A stretch of 49,499 nt of DNA from an uncultured Bacteroidota bacterium (lineage in GTDB: Bacteria > Bacteroidota > Bacteroidia > Flavobacteriales > Flavobacteriaceae): contig CAIMMM010000052.1 in the NCBI GenBank assembly GCA_903842575.1, positions 1-49,499 on the forward strand, read 5' to 3'. The position numbers and the translations under genes were made by a program. The notes beneath the pieces are model-generated. The model was given only the letters and a program-made list of their open reading frames with translations. It searched no databases and was not told the DNA's origin. Shown one piece after another: positions 1-9,673 of this stretch (position 1 is the stretch's first letter; each line of letters opens with the position of its first letter).

Positions 1-2
1 AA

Positions 3-71
3 TTGGCTATTTCTGAGGAATTTAATCAAGTAGTACTTACTGTTTTGCGAAAAGGGAATGTTATAAAATAA
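3..71 (+). CDS. C-terminal fragment of an unidentified protein
   Basis: An open frame runs in from the window edge and ends at a TAA at 69-71, giving about 22 residues (ending VLRKGNVIK). The 'LTVLRKGNVI' pattern resembles the last strands of a PDZ domain as found at the end of exported proteases, but this is too short to assign. It is followed by a candidate promoter and then the M28 peptidase, so it is probably the end of an independent upstream gene on the same strand. Confidence 0.4.
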   Translation: MAISEEFNQVVLTVLRKGNVIK

Positions 72-116
72 AAACTATAGAATAAAGAGTATCGCTAGCA
101 GGATTAATTTTTTTAT

Positions 117-124
117 TACATTTG
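117..124 (+). promoter_or_regulatory. Candidate -7 promoter element (TACATTTG)
   Basis: TACATTTG is an exact match to the Bacteroidota -7 consensus TAnnTTTG. It overlaps a possible TTG start at 122, so the transcript would begin after that codon. This supports the ATG at 155 or 167 as the real start of the peptidase gene. No clear -33 TTG was found at the usual distance. Confidence 0.5.
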
Positions 125-166
125 TGCTCAATATCAAATAAATCAATATATAATATGCATCTTTCA

Positions 167-1357
167 ATGAAAAAAGTAATATTTTTATTAATTGTTGTGT
201 TCACTGTTTCTAAAGGATATAGTCAAGTTTATGTTCCAGCTTATGGTAACGTTGTTAATCAATGTTTACAAACCAATATCACCAATAATTTAACTGAATA
301 TGAAGCACTTGGACTTAAACGAAGAGGAACTACTGCTTTACAAAACACGTTAGATTGGTTAAAAAATAAATATTTGAATTATGGCTATACTGCAACTCAA
401 TTTCAAGAAGATTCTTATACCTATTCGGGTTCACCTGCTACTTGTAAAAATCTTATAGTAACAAAAGTAGGGACAGTATATCCAGACACTTTTGTAATTG
501 TTTGTGGACATTACGATTCCATTGGAGGAACGGGAACTAATGATAATGGAAGTGGTTTGAATTGTGTCTTGGAAACCGCTCGATTATTGCAAAGCATTCC
601 AACAGAATATTCTATTAAATTTATTAATTTTAGCGGTGAAGAAGATGGGTTGTACGGAAGTCAGCATTATGTATCTTCCATTGTTAATGGGACCAATCCT
701 AAAATGAATATTCGATTGGTTTTAAATATAGATGAAGTTGGTGGCGTAGCTGGAATGACCAACAATACCATAACATGCGAAAGAGATACCAATAATTCTC
801 CTTCAACAAATAATGCGTTATCTAGCACAATGACCAACGAATTAATTACCTGTGTTGGATTATACTCTCCTTCTTTAAATACATTTTTAGATTATGCTTA
901 TGCTTCGGATTATATGCCGTTTCAAACCAACAATGAAATCATTACGGGTTTTTTCGAAACCAATGAAACAACTCATAAACACACAAATTCCGATTTGTTA
1001 ATTTATATGGATCCGGTTTATAATTATAATATTGCCAAAGCTACAATTGGGGCTACAATGCATTTTGCTAAAGCAAGCACATCCACTTTAGCAAATGAAG
1101 CTTTTCAAGCAGACTTTCAGGTGAGTTTCTTTCCCAATCCAGTTAAAGATATTTTGTCCATTAGTTTGGGTTCGTTAGTGGATAATTGTTATACTTTTTC
1201 ACTGATTGATATTCAAGGGAAAAAGGTGTTTACAAAAAAGATTTTGGATCCAAAATTGGTAGAAGAAATAAATCTTTCAGGAATAAGTAATGGTATGTAC
1301 CTAGGTGTTTTAGAAACAGCGAGCCAGCGAATTACTAAGAAAATAGTTGTTGAATAA
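167..1357 (+). CDS. Secreted M28-family zinc peptidase with T9SS sorting domain
   Basis: This is a predicted secreted aminopeptidase-like metallopeptidase. The start at 167 gives 396 residues and a clean signal peptide (MKKVIFLLIVVFTVSKGYSQ); ATG at 155 is possible, and TTG at 122 is unlikely because it overlaps the promoter element. Family M28 zinc ligands are visible: H115 (GHYDS), D126 (TNDNGSG), E158/E159 (SGEED) and D189 (NIDEVG). The last 75 or so residues (from FFPNPVKD to the end) look like a type A T9SS sorting domain, so the protein should cross the outer membrane and be anchored or released there. It is a single gene, closed by a bidirectional terminator shared with uvrA. The exact substrate cannot be read from sequence. 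Confidence 0.88.
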   Translation: MKKVIFLLIVVFTVSKGYSQVYVPAYGNVVNQCLQTNITNNLTEYEALGLKRRGTTALQNTLDWLKNKYLNYGYTATQFQEDSYTYSGSPATCKNLIVTKVGTVYPDTFVIVCGHYDSIGGTGTNDNGSGLNCVLETARLLQSIPTEYSIKFINFSGEEDGLYGSQHYVSSIVNGTNPKMNIRLVLNIDEVGGVAGMTNNTITCERDTNNSPSTNNALSSTMTNELITCVGLYSPSLNTFLDYAYASDYMPFQTNNEIITGFFETNETTHKHTNSDLLIYMDPVYNYNIAKATIGATMHFAKASTSTLANEAFQADFQVSFFPNPVKDILSISLGSLVDNCYTFSLIDIQGKKVFTKKILDPKLVEEINLSGISNGMYLGVLETASQRITKKIVVE

Positions 1358-1390
1358 AAAGAAAGCCTTTCAATTGAAAGGCTTTCTTTT
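1356..1390. terminator. Bidirectional rho-independent terminator
   Basis: The arms GAAAGCCTTTCAA and TTGAAAGGCTTTC (1361-1373 and 1374-1386) form a perfect inverted repeat, with an A-run on the left and a T-run on the right. It therefore fits termination in both directions, between the peptidase gene and uvrA. The uvrA stop codon begins at the end of the T-run. Confidence 0.85.
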
Positions 1391-4179
1391 TATAATTTAT
1401 CTTTTAAATAAAAACCAGTGATCGAATTTTTATTTTTCACTATTTCCTCGGGTGTACCAATAGCTAAAATTTGACCTCCATTTTCTCCTCCTTCTGGACC
1501 TAAATCAATAATCCAATCGGCACATTTTATTAAATCCAAATTGTGTTCAATTACAATAATAGAATGTCCTTTTTCTAATAAAGCGTCAAAAGAAGCTAAT
1601 AGTTTCTTGATATCATGAAAATGAAGTCCCGTTGTTGGTTCATCAAATACAAATAAAGCTTTTTCTTTGGTAACGCCTTTTACTAAAAACGACGCTAATT
1701 TTATACGTTGGGCTTCTCCGCCTGAAAGAGTTGAAGAAGATTGCCCTAATTGTACATAACCCAAACCTACATCTTGAAGCGGTTGCAATTTTTGCATGAT
1801 TTTAGATTGCTTATGCAGCGTGAAAAAAGCAATAGCTTCATCTAAAGTCATAGTGAGAATATTATCGATGTTTTTACCTTCAAAAGCAACTTCAAGGACT
1901 TCTTTTTTGAATCGTTTTCCATTACATGTATCGCAAGGCAAAGAGACATCCGCCATAAAGACCATTTCCACATTTATTGATCCTTCGCCTTTGCAGGTTT
2001 CACATCGTCCACCATCTACATTAAACGAAAAATGTTTGGCTTGATACCCTCTAACTTTGGATAATTTTTCTTTAGCATACAAATCCCGAATGTCATCATA
2101 GGCTTTGATATAAGTAACAGGATTGGAACGCGAACTTCTTCCAATTGGATTTTGATCTACATATTCGATATGCTTAATATGCGAATAACTTCCAGAAATA
2201 TCTGTAAACTGTCCTGCTTTATCACTAACACCTTCCAATTTTTTTTGCATGGCAGGAAAGAGAATTTTTTTAACCAATGTGCTTTTTCCACTTCCAGAAA
2301 CACCTGTAATTACAGTTAAACTTTCTAATGGGAAAGCAACATTTACATTTTGTAAGTTGTTTTCACGAGCGCCTTTTATTTCGATGAAATTATTTGATTT
2401 TCTGCGTTTTTTGGGTACAGATATTTCCATATCTCCATTCAAATATTGAGCAGTTAAGGAATCGGATTTTAGAATTTCTTCAAAAGTGCCTTGAGCTACT
2501 AATTCTCCACCAAAAGTTCCAGCTTCGGGACCAATATCAATAATCATATCGGCATTTTTCATGATGTCTTCATCGTGTTCCACAACAATTACCGTATTCC
2601 CCAAATCCCGAAGATTTTTCAAAACTTTTATCAATCTCTCTGTGTCTTTTGGATGTAATCCAATACTGGGTTCATCCAAAATATACATCGAACCAACTAA
2701 ACTACTTCCTAAAGACGTAGCCAAATTAATTCGTTGTGATTCACCACCAGATAACGATGCCGAGTTTCTGTTTAGGGATAAATAGTCCAATCCTACATCA
2801 CTTAAAAAAGATAATCGGCTATTGATTTCGATAAGCAATCGCTTGGCCACTTTTTGGTCATACTCGGATAATTCCAACTGATTAAAAAATGCAATCAATC
2901 TTTTAATTGGCAAATCCACCAAATCAGAAATGGTCTTTTTGCCCACCGTAATATAATTGGCTTCTGGACGTAAACGTTTTCCTCTGCAGCTGTAGCATTT
3001 GGTTTTGCCACGATAGCGAGAAAGCATCACGCGGTTTTGAATTTTATAATTTTTCTCTTCCAATTCTTTGAAGAAATCGTTCAAACCTGTAAAATATTCA
3101 TTGCCTTTCCAAACCAAGTTTTTTTGTTCTTCCGAAAGTTCATAAAAAGGTTTATGTATTGGAAAATCAAACTTATAGGCATTATTGACCAACATATCTC
3201 GATACCATCCCATACTTTCGCCACGCCAAGGAAAAATAGCACTTTCATAAACCGAAAGGGCTGTATTTGGCATCACTAATTCTTCATCTATACCAATGAT
3301 ATTACCATATCCTTCACAAACGGGACAGGCTCCATAAGGATTGTTAAAACTAAATAAATGGATGTTGGGTTCCAAAAAAGTGATGCCATCCAATTCAAAA
3401 TTGGAACTGAAAGCGATTCTTTTTTTAGTAGCTACTTCTTGTAAAAAACAATTTCCTTTTCCTTCAAAAAAAGCGGTTTGAATGGCATCTGCCAAACGAT
3501 TGTAGAATTCTTCTTCCTCTTTAACTACTATTCTATCGATAATTAGAAGGATATCTTTATTGTCGAATGAATGTTGGTCAATTTCGTCCAAACGAACCAT
3601 TTCGTTATTTACTAAAATACGAGCAAAACCTTGTTGTAGGAGCACTTTCAGTTTGTCTTCTAGCTTTCTGCCTTCTTCCAAATGAATAGGAGCTAGGAGC
3701 AACCATTTGCTATCCATTTCAAATGATTTTACTGCATTGATAATATCGGATACGGTGTCTTTTTTTACTTCAGCACCAGAAACAGGGGAAAATGTTTTTC
3801 CTATTCGAGCAAAAAGTAATTTTAAATAGTCATAAATTTCTGTTGAAGTTCCAACAGTAGAACGCGCATTGGTGGTATTTACTTTTTGCTCAATGGCAAT
3901 TGCTGGTGCAATTCCTTTGATGTATTCTACTTTTGGTTTATCTAATCGGCCTAGAAACTGCCTAGCATAAGAGGACAAGCTTTCCACATACCGACGTTGG
4001 CCTTCAGCATACAAAGTATCAAAGGCCAAACTCGACTTTCCAGAGCCTGAAAGTCCAGTAATAACAACCAATTTGTTTCTTGGTATCGCCACATCAAGAT
4101 TTTTCAAATTGTGAATTTGAGCACCTTTTATGATGATATTTTTCTTAGGCTCGAGTATAGAAATATCCCTATTAATCAT
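1390..4179 (-). CDS. uvrA: Excinuclease ABC subunit A
   Basis: This is the damage-recognition ATPase of nucleotide excision repair, acting as a dimer that loads UvrB on DNA. Its 929 residues are close to the usual 940. Both ABC modules are complete: Walker A GLSGSGKS near residues 42-49 and GVSGSGKST near 624-634, with LSGGE(S/A)QR signatures in each half. The second zinc module is intact (CETC and CDTC around [11 protein letters not shown]). The first zinc module has kept its second pair (C285, C288) but the upstream CxxC found in the E. coli protein is replaced by FELDGITF (261-268). [11 protein letters not shown] is present further on. The gene is monocistronic, with a -7-like box just upstream. 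A second, divergent UvrA paralogue is common in this group, so symbol assignment carries a small doubt. Confidence 0.95.
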   Translation of the reverse strand: MINRDISILEPKKNIIIKGAQIHNLKNLDVAIPRNKLVVITGLSGSGKSSLAFDTLYAEGQRRYVESLSSYARQFLGRLDKPKVEYIKGIAPAIAIEQKVNTTNARSTVGTSTEIYDYLKLLFARIGKTFSPVSGAEVKKDTVSDIINAVKSFEMDSKWLLLAPIHLEEGRKLEDKLKVLLQQGFARILVNNEMVRLDEIDQHSFDNKDILLIIDRIVVKEEEEFYNRLADAIQTAFFEGKGNCFLQEVATKKRIAFSSNFELDGITFLEPNIHLFSFNNPYGACPVCEGYGNIIGIDEELVMPNTALSVYESAIFPWRGESMGWYRDMLVNNAYKFDFPIHKPFYELSEEQKNLVWKGNEYFTGLNDFFKELEEKNYKIQNRVMLSRYRGKTKCYSCRGKRLRPEANYITVGKKTISDLVDLPIKRLIAFFNQLELSEYDQKVAKRLLIEINSRLSFLSDVGLDYLSLNRNSASLSGGESQRINLATSLGSSLVGSMYILDEPSIGLHPKDTERLIKVLKNLRDLGNTVIVVEHDEDIMKNADMIIDIGPEAGTFGGELVAQGTFEEILKSDSLTAQYLNGDMEISVPKKRRKSNNFIEIKGARENNLQNVNVAFPLESLTVITGVSGSGKSTLVKKILFPAMQKKLEGVSDKAGQFTDISGSYSHIKHIEYVDQNPIGRSSRSNPVTYIKAYDDIRDLYAKEKLSKVRGYQAKHFSFNVDGGRCETCKGEGSINVEMVFMADVSLPCDTCNGKRFKKEVLEVAFEGKNIDNILTMTLDEAIAFFTLHKQSKIMQKLQPLQDVGLGYVQLGQSSSTLSGGEAQRIKLASFLVKGVTKEKALFVFDEPTTGLHFHDIKKLLASFDALLEKGHSIIVIEHNLDLIKCADWIIDLGPEGGENGGQILAIGTPEEIVKNKNSITGFYLKDKL

Positions 4180-4199
4180 GGTAGTTTTTAGAATGTTTG

Positions 4200-4207
4200 C
4201 AAAGATA
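4200..4207 (-). promoter_or_regulatory. Candidate uvrA -7 promoter element
   Basis: Read on the minus strand this is TATCTTTG, a full match to TAnnTTTG, 20 bases before the uvrA ATG. This implies a very short 5' leader. No convincing -33 element was seen. Confidence 0.5.
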
Positions 4208-4587
4208 ATTAATTAAGTGGTCATAAAGAAAGGAGGTGTAAAAACTAATAATTGCCTATTAAATTTATTAATTTTTTGAGAATATGGAATTTTGCATATC
4301 ATTGTTTTTTTTATGTTTTTTTGGGAATATTTTATTTTTAGACACGTTTTAGAATTTTATTGGTGATATTAAATATATAATCTCCTATACAATTCAATGT
4401 TTTCACCATAACATTACCACAACATTTAGGGTGTCAATTTATTTAGAGCCCATGATAACTGCCAATAAAGGCTCATTATTGGATTTAAAAACATTGATTT
4501 TATTGGATAAATATTTAGGTGCTGTTTTTATTGGATTTGTATAGTTTTTATATAATAGAATAAAAAGTAATTTAACACAACACTCCC

Positions 4588-4595
4588 TAGATTTG
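4588..4595 (+). promoter_or_regulatory. Candidate -7 promoter element (TAGATTTG)
   Basis: TAGATTTG matches TAnnTTTG, 26 bases before the ATG of the exported modular protein. It lies directly downstream of the TTATTGG cluster, as expected for a regulated promoter. The -33 element is not clear. Confidence 0.5.
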
Positions 4596-4621
4596 GTAAA
4601 ACTATTTAAAATCAAATTATT

Positions 4622-6478
4622 ATGAAAAAAATTACTTTGCTACTGGTCCTTTTGACTATTTCATTTGGATATTCACAATCGCTAACCGGAACTTGGAAAA
4701 TGAGCCCACAATCAGGAGCGCTTGGTGTTGGAGCTTCTCAAGGGGATACTTCATGGTGGTCTAATAATGCTGGAGATGTTATTACAAGAGCTTGCTTTTT
4801 TGATGACGAGTATGTATTTAATTCAGATGGCTCTTTTACTAATGTATTAGGAACTCAATCTTGGATTGAAGGATGGCAAGGCGGAGGTGATGCCTGCGGA
4901 ACACCAGTTGCGCCACACAATGGATCAAATGCAGCCGCTTGGTCTTATAATTCTACTGCAAACACTATAACACTAACTGGTGTTGGAGCTTATTTAGGTC
5001 TTGCTAAAGTTTATAACGGGGGGGAACTTACCAGCCCATCTGCAGCACCAGCTTCAATAACCTATAATGTTACTTCTTTTAGTGCTAATTCTATAACACT
5101 TGATATATCAATCGGAGGTGGATGGTGGCGCTTTATTTTAGCTAAGCAATTAGTAGCTTCGCCACTAGAAGGAACATGGCGAATGAGTCCTCAAGCTGGT
5201 GCTTTTGGAGTTGGTCCCACTCAAGGGGATACTCAATGGTTTTCAAATTCTTTAGCTGATGTTACAACAAGAGCTTGTTTTTTTGACGATGATTATGTTT
5301 TTAATGCTAATGGAACTTTCAGCAATGTTTTAGGCACACAATCTTGGATTGAAGGTTGGCAAGGTGGAACAGATTCTTGCGGAACACCAGTTGCTCCTCA
5401 TAATGGTTCAAATGCTGCTACATATGCATATAATACTACTAACAATACAATCACTCTTTCAGGTGTGGGTGCTTATTTAGGATTGGCAAAAGCTTATAAT
5501 GGAGGCGAACTTACAAATCCTGCCAATGCTCCGGCTTCTATAACTTATACTGTAACGTCAATAACATCTAATTTACTAACACTAGACATATCAATTGGAG
5601 GCGGGTGGTGGCGCTATATATTAGCCAAACAAGGAGTTGCACCTACTTGTAATGATGGTATTCAAAATGGAACTGAAACAGGTATTGATTGCGGAGGTAC
5701 ATGTTCTAACCCTTGTTTAACGCAAATCGATTTACCGGTAACTTTTGAAGGGAATTCAGTAAATTATACAGTTACAGATTTTGGCGATTGTGTTTCTACA
5801 AAAATTGTTGACCCTACAGATGCTGGGAACACGGTTATAAGAACCGTTAAACCTGCTACTGCACCTTTATGGGGAGGTACAACAATTGGCACAAATGCTG
5901 GGTTTAGTTCACCTATACCATTTACAGTTTCAAATAGAAAAATGTATGTAAGAGTTTGGTCTCCGGACGCAGGTATTCCTGTGCTTCTTAAAGTCGAGGT
6001 TTCAGGGCAACCTACTCAATCTTGTCAAACTTTAACGAACACTACCGTAGCTAATGGATGGCAAACCATGGAGTTTGATTTTAATAATCAAGCATCAGGA
6101 ACAGCTGCATTCAACCCTGCATTTCCATTTAATATGGCTTCTGTCTTTTTTAATTTTGGTACTGATGGTGCAACAGCGGGTGCAAAAACGTATTATTTTG
6201 ATAATGTAAGTTATGGTGCACCACTTTTAGGAGTAAGCCAATTCAATTTTTCAAATGTAAAAATGTATCCAAATCCAACTTCTACTATTTTTACTATTGA
6301 AGCACAAGCGCCAATAAATAATATAGCTATTTATAATATTCTGGGACAAGAAGTTTTGGTTAAAAATCCAAATGCAGTAACGGTAAGTATTGATATTGCT
6401 AATTTTGAAACAGGTATTTACATAGTTAAAACAACAATTGGAGGAATTGTAACCTCTTCAAGAATTGTGAAAAAATAA
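4622..6478 (+). CDS. T9SS-exported modular protein, probable beta-glucan-binding component of the PUL
   Basis: This 618-residue exported protein (signal peptide ending about GYSQ) has no recognisable catalytic domain. Residues about 20-178 and 180-338 are two copies of one domain (LTGTWKMSPQ / LEGTWRMSPQ, LGVG or FGVG, ACFFDD, IEGWQGG, GGGWWR). The same domain, more diverged, precedes the catalytic part of the GH16 at 15783-17426. A Cys-rich linker follows (NDGIQNGTETGIDCGG, about 343-358), then a jelly-roll-like module (about 370-538) matching the two C-terminal modules of the lipoprotein at 14221-15771 (RVWSPDAGI, YYFDN). The C-terminus (MYPNPTST onwards) is a T9SS sorting domain. The inferred role is to bind laminarin-like glucan outside the cell. 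It could instead hold an unrecognised enzyme activity. Confidence 0.8.
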   Translation: MKKITLLLVLLTISFGYSQSLTGTWKMSPQSGALGVGASQGDTSWWSNNAGDVITRACFFDDEYVFNSDGSFTNVLGTQSWIEGWQGGGDACGTPVAPHNGSNAAAWSYNSTANTITLTGVGAYLGLAKVYNGGELTSPSAAPASITYNVTSFSANSITLDISIGGGWWRFILAKQLVASPLEGTWRMSPQAGAFGVGPTQGDTQWFSNSLADVTTRACFFDDDYVFNANGTFSNVLGTQSWIEGWQGGTDSCGTPVAPHNGSNAATYAYNTTNNTITLSGVGAYLGLAKAYNGGELTNPANAPASITYTVTSITSNLLTLDISIGGGWWRYILAKQGVAPTCNDGIQNGTETGIDCGGTCSNPCLTQIDLPVTFEGNSVNYTVTDFGDCVSTKIVDPTDAGNTVIRTVKPATAPLWGGTTIGTNAGFSSPIPFTVSNRKMYVRVWSPDAGIPVLLKVEVSGQPTQSCQTLTNTTVANGWQTMEFDFNNQASGTAAFNPAFPFNMASVFFNFGTDGATAGAKTYYFDNVSYGAPLLGVSQFNFSNVKMYPNPTSTIFTIEAQAPINNIAIYNILGQEVLVKNPNAVTVSIDIANFETGIYIVKTTIGGIVTSSRIVKK

Positions 6479-6497
6479 GTTTAGTTTTTTTTATTAG

Positions 6498-6530
6498 AAA
6501 AGCACGTTTGTAAAAGGGCGTGCTTTTTTT
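6498..6530 (+). terminator. Rho-independent terminator
   Basis: Arms AAAAGCACG (6498-6506) and CGTGCTTTT (6519-6527) are followed by a T-run. It lies 20 bases after the modular protein's stop and separates it from the regulator gene. Confidence 0.85.
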
Positions 6531-6574
6531 GCTTTTATCCCAATGAAATATTTAATTTTATCCTAGTTTATACA

Positions 6575-6582
6575 TATCTTTA
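6575..6582 (+). promoter_or_regulatory. Possible -7 element of the regulator gene (TATCTTTA)
   Basis: TATCTTTA matches seven of the eight positions of TAnnTTTG at the right distance from the regulator start. It is the best candidate in the short gap after the terminator. Confidence 0.35.
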
Positions 6583-6614
6583 AGCACTTAAAATATAAAT
6601 TTTTTATTATAAAC

Positions 6615-9425
6615 ATGTTAAAAGTTAAAATGCCAATAAAGATTTTTTATTTTTTATTTCTACTTCCGTTTTTGAGTTTTGCTCAAGATTTACCACCTAT
6701 TGTAAAATACAATTCAACCACATATGGTGCTGGAAATCAAAACTGGATGATATCTCAGGATAAAAATAATTACATCTACTTTGCAAATAATGACGGTCTT
6801 TTAGAATATAACGGATCAAATTGGCAGCTTTATCCTTCCCCAAACGAAACAATTGTACGTTCAGTAAAAGTTATTGGGAGTAAGGTTTATACAGGTTGTT
6901 ATATGGAATTTGGATTTTGGACAAGACAAGCCAACGGACAATTAGAATATACTTCCCTTAGTAATACTATAAAAAAAAGTATTCAAGATGATGAGCAATT
7001 TTGGAATATTTTTAATTATGATCAATGGGTAATTTTTCAATCCTTGAATCGAATTTATATATATGACACGACTACTAGAAAGTTTAACATTATCACTCCC
7101 GAAAATGGTATTTTAAAATCTTTTAGAACCAACAACGCCATTTATTTTCAAACCTTAAATGAGGGAATTTTTGAAATTGAAAATGGAAAAAGTAAATTGA
7201 TTTCAAATGATGCTATTTTAAGAAATAATAAGATTGTAAATATTTTTTCTACTGATGATGGACTTTTAATCCAAACTCAGTTCAGCGGATTTTATAAATT
7301 GACGGATAAAAATTTGACTCCATTCACTACGGAATTAGGACTGGCAGAAAACAGTATTTACAGTAGTCAAATCCTCTCAGATGGTGGTTTTGCATTAGGA
7401 ACAATTTCAAATGGCATTTTTATTTTAACCAAAGACGGAAAAGTAAAATATCACATCACACAAAATAAAGGGTTAAGTAACAACACTGCCTTGTCATTAT
7501 TTGAAGATGTTGATAAAAATCTATGGATTGGTTTGGATAATGGTATTAATTGCATCAACCTTCAGTCTCCAGTAAAAAGTTATACCGACAACACGGGGAT
7601 TATGGGAACGGTATACGCATCGCTCTTGCATAATGGTAAGCTATATATTGGTACCAATCAAGGATTGTTCTTTAAAAATTATGGAAGCGATGAACAGTTT
7701 AAGTTTATAAATGGTACCAAAGGGCAGGTTTGGTCCTTATTTGAATATGACGGAACACTTTTTTGCGCACATGATTCAGGTACTTATATTATTGAAAATG
7801 AATCGGCAAAAAATATTTTTTCTCAATCAGGAACATGGAAATTTGAAACAGTTCCGAATCACAAAAATCTTTTGCTTCAAGGTAATTACTATGGTATATC
7901 GGTATTGCAAAAAGTAGCTAATCAATGGGTTTTCAAAAATAGAATTTCAGGGTTTGATTATTCGGCTAGATATTTTGAAATAACAAATTCGCTTGAAGTG
8001 TATGTTAGCCATGAATACAAAGGAGTTTTTAGATTTCAATTGGATACCGCATTAGTAAAAACAAATAATGTAATTGCCTATTCAACTCCCCAAAAAGGTA
8101 AAAATGCTAGTTTAACTAAATTCAACAATTCCATTTATTATGCTTATAAGGAAGGTATTTTTAAGTTAAATACTAAAACAAAACAGTTTAAAAAGGACAA
8201 ATTGTTGAGTGCTATTTTTGAAAAAGACGAATATACATCGGGCAAATTGATTGTAGACAAGTCCAATAAAATATGGTTGTTCTCAAAAAATTATATTCAT
8301 TATTTTACTTTGAGTAAATTGAGTTATGAGTTAAAACAAAATGTAATTCCAATTCCTTCTTCTCTAACCAACTCAATGTTAGGTTATGAAAACATTACTC
8401 AATTATCTAATTGTGTTTATCTAATTGGCACAACGGATGGTTATTATACGGTAAACATAAATGATTTGAGTTTTAAAAACTATAGAGTTACTATTTCTAA
8501 TGTTAGTAGTAATCGCTTAAATGAAAAATTCAAAAGTTTGTCAATAACTGAAGTGGGTGATTTCAACTATGATGAAAACAATATAACAATTAATTATACA
8601 GTTCCAGAATATAATAAATACATCAACGCAGAATATCAATATTTACTTGAAGGTTTGCAAGACGTTTGGAGTGAATGGAGTGCGAAATCCTCAATAAGTT
8701 TTAAAAACCTCTCCCCAGGAGATTATACGTTTAAAGTGAGAGCAAAAATCGCGAATTCTCCCCCAGAAAATATTTCACAATATTCATTTACAATAAATAA
8801 GCCTTGGTATGCTACAAATTTAGTCTTGTTGCTTTATATATTTATAACAATGATTATCGCTTTTTTTATTAATAAAGCGTATAAAAATTATTATTATAAA
8901 CAAAGAGAAAAACTGATAGAAGAGAACAATCTATTGTTAGAAATTAAAGAATTGGAAAACACTCAGCAATTAATGAAAGTTAGGAATGAGCAACTTTCAC
9001 AAGATGTAGACACTAAAAGCAGGGAATTGGCCGTGTCTACAATGAGTTTGATTAATAAAAACGAATTATTGTCCATTATCAAAGAGGATTTAAAAAATAC
9101 TTCAAACGATGAAAACAGGAATATTAAATCGGTGATTTCAACAATTACTAAAAATATTTCAGAAGAAGATAGTTGGAAAGTTTTTAAAGAAGCTTTTGAT
9201 AGTGCTGACAAAGATTTTTTGAAAAAAGTAAAATTAGCCCATTCCTCTTTAACACCTAATGATTTGCGTCTTTGTGCTTATCTAAGATTGAATCTCTCTT
9301 CAAAAGAAATTGCCCCTTTATTGAATATTTCTGTGAGAAGCTTGGAAATTAAACGATATCGTTTGCGTAAAAAAATGGATTTACCGCACGAACAAGGGCT
9401 TGTGGAGTACATTCTTTCTATTTAG
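6615..9425 (+). CDS. Membrane-anchored PUL sensor/regulator (two-component propeller, Y_Y_Y domain, LuxR-like HTH)
   Basis: This 936-residue protein is built as a one-protein signal transducer. It has an N-terminal signal sequence (to LSFAQ), a long region of propeller repeats of the Reg_prop type (about 25-640, for example ENSIYSSQI, NTALSLFEDVDKNLWIGLDNG), a triple-tyrosine (Y_Y_Y) module (about 655-728), and one membrane helix (about 732-752). A coiled coil follows (about 760-810), then a C-terminal helix-turn-helix (about 876-935: LTPNDLRLCAYLRLNLSSKEIAPLLNIS in outline, with the recognition helix near SVRSLEIKRYRLRKK). It has no histidine kinase or receiver domain, so signalling must pass directly through the membrane helix, as in SusR-like proteins. 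Its position just before susC suggests it controls the PUL in response to glucan oligosaccharides. A start at codon 6 (6630) is equally plausible. Confidence 0.87.
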   Translation: MLKVKMPIKIFYFLFLLPFLSFAQDLPPIVKYNSTTYGAGNQNWMISQDKNNYIYFANNDGLLEYNGSNWQLYPSPNETIVRSVKVIGSKVYTGCYMEFGFWTRQANGQLEYTSLSNTIKKSIQDDEQFWNIFNYDQWVIFQSLNRIYIYDTTTRKFNIITPENGILKSFRTNNAIYFQTLNEGIFEIENGKSKLISNDAILRNNKIVNIFSTDDGLLIQTQFSGFYKLTDKNLTPFTTELGLAENSIYSSQILSDGGFALGTISNGIFILTKDGKVKYHITQNKGLSNNTALSLFEDVDKNLWIGLDNGINCINLQSPVKSYTDNTGIMGTVYASLLHNGKLYIGTNQGLFFKNYGSDEQFKFINGTKGQVWSLFEYDGTLFCAHDSGTYIIENESAKNIFSQSGTWKFETVPNHKNLLLQGNYYGISVLQKVANQWVFKNRISGFDYSARYFEITNSLEVYVSHEYKGVFRFQLDTALVKTNNVIAYSTPQKGKNASLTKFNNSIYYAYKEGIFKLNTKTKQFKKDKLLSAIFEKDEYTSGKLIVDKSNKIWLFSKNYIHYFTLSKLSYELKQNVIPIPSSLTNSMLGYENITQLSNCVYLIGTTDGYYTVNINDLSFKNYRVTISNVSSNRLNEKFKSLSITEVGDFNYDENNITINYTVPEYNKYINAEYQYLLEGLQDVWSEWSAKSSISFKNLSPGDYTFKVRAKIANSPPENISQYSFTINKPWYATNLVLLLYIFITMIIAFFINKAYKNYYYKQREKLIEENNLLLEIKELENTQQLMKVRNEQLSQDVDTKSRELAVSTMSLINKNELLSIIKEDLKNTSNDENRNIKSVISTITKNISEEDSWKVFKEAFDSADKDFLKKVKLAHSSLTPNDLRLCAYLRLNLSSKEIAPLLNISVRSLEIKRYRLRKKMDLPHEQGLVEYILSI

Positions 9426-9471
9426 AATTATATACTTTACTATAAAAAACTATACATTACCTTAACATTAA

Positions 9472-9485
9472 CGTTTTCGAAAACG
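9472..9485. promoter_or_regulatory. 14-bp perfect palindrome, candidate operator upstream of susC
   Basis: CGTTTTCGAAAACG is a perfect inverted repeat with a central CG, lying between the regulator and susC. This symmetry is typical of a dimeric repressor or activator site and resembles LacI-family operators in its central CG. No LacI-type gene is in the window, so the binding protein is unknown. Confidence 0.45.
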
Positions 9486-9573
9486 ATATAAGCTACTTTA
9501 TGTTATATAAATTCAATAATTTTTTCGTCAAATTCCTTAAAATTCCTTTTGTTTATTAGGAAGCACAAAAATG

Positions 9574-9619
9574 AGAACCACTTTTTTTATATTGTATATT
9601 TTTTGTTGTGGTTCTTTTT
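9574..9619 (+). terminator. Hairpin with T-tract before susC (terminator or attenuator)
   Basis: Arms AGAACCAC (9574-9581) and GTGGTTCT (9608-9615) are followed by a run of T. The loop is 26 bases. It may end the regulator transcript, although it lies 150 bases past that stop codon. If the susC promoter lies upstream, it would instead be a leader attenuator. Confidence 0.5.
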
Positions 9620-9673
9620 GATTTATTATCTTATCTACCTTTTACTTTTATAACTCAACAAAATTAATTATTT

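Larger units (their letters stand above)
4180..4621. other. 442-bp AT-rich intergenic region with clustered TTATTGG elements
   Basis: No supportable gene was found. The region holds the divergent promoters of uvrA and of the exported modular protein. The heptamer TTATTGG occurs at 4357-4363, 4476-4482, 4500-4506 and 4528-4534, and inverted (CCAATAA) at 4462-4468. The inverted copy and the one at 4476 make a 7-bp hairpin with a 7-base loop. Three downstream copies extend to TTATTGGAT. These may be binding sites for a regulator of the downstream gene; AT-richness makes chance copies possible. Confidence 0.5.

Noticed and set aside
122..166. TTG start extending the M28 peptidase by 15 codons
   Set aside because: It overlaps the TAnnTTTG box and would put residues before a good signal peptide; 167 is preferred.
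4229..4238. A near-perfect Shine-Dalgarno sequence (AAAGGAGGTG)
   Set aside because: No ATG follows at a usable distance; the only frame (TTG at about 4255) gives 29 AT-rich residues. This lineage rarely uses such sequences, so it is treated as chance.
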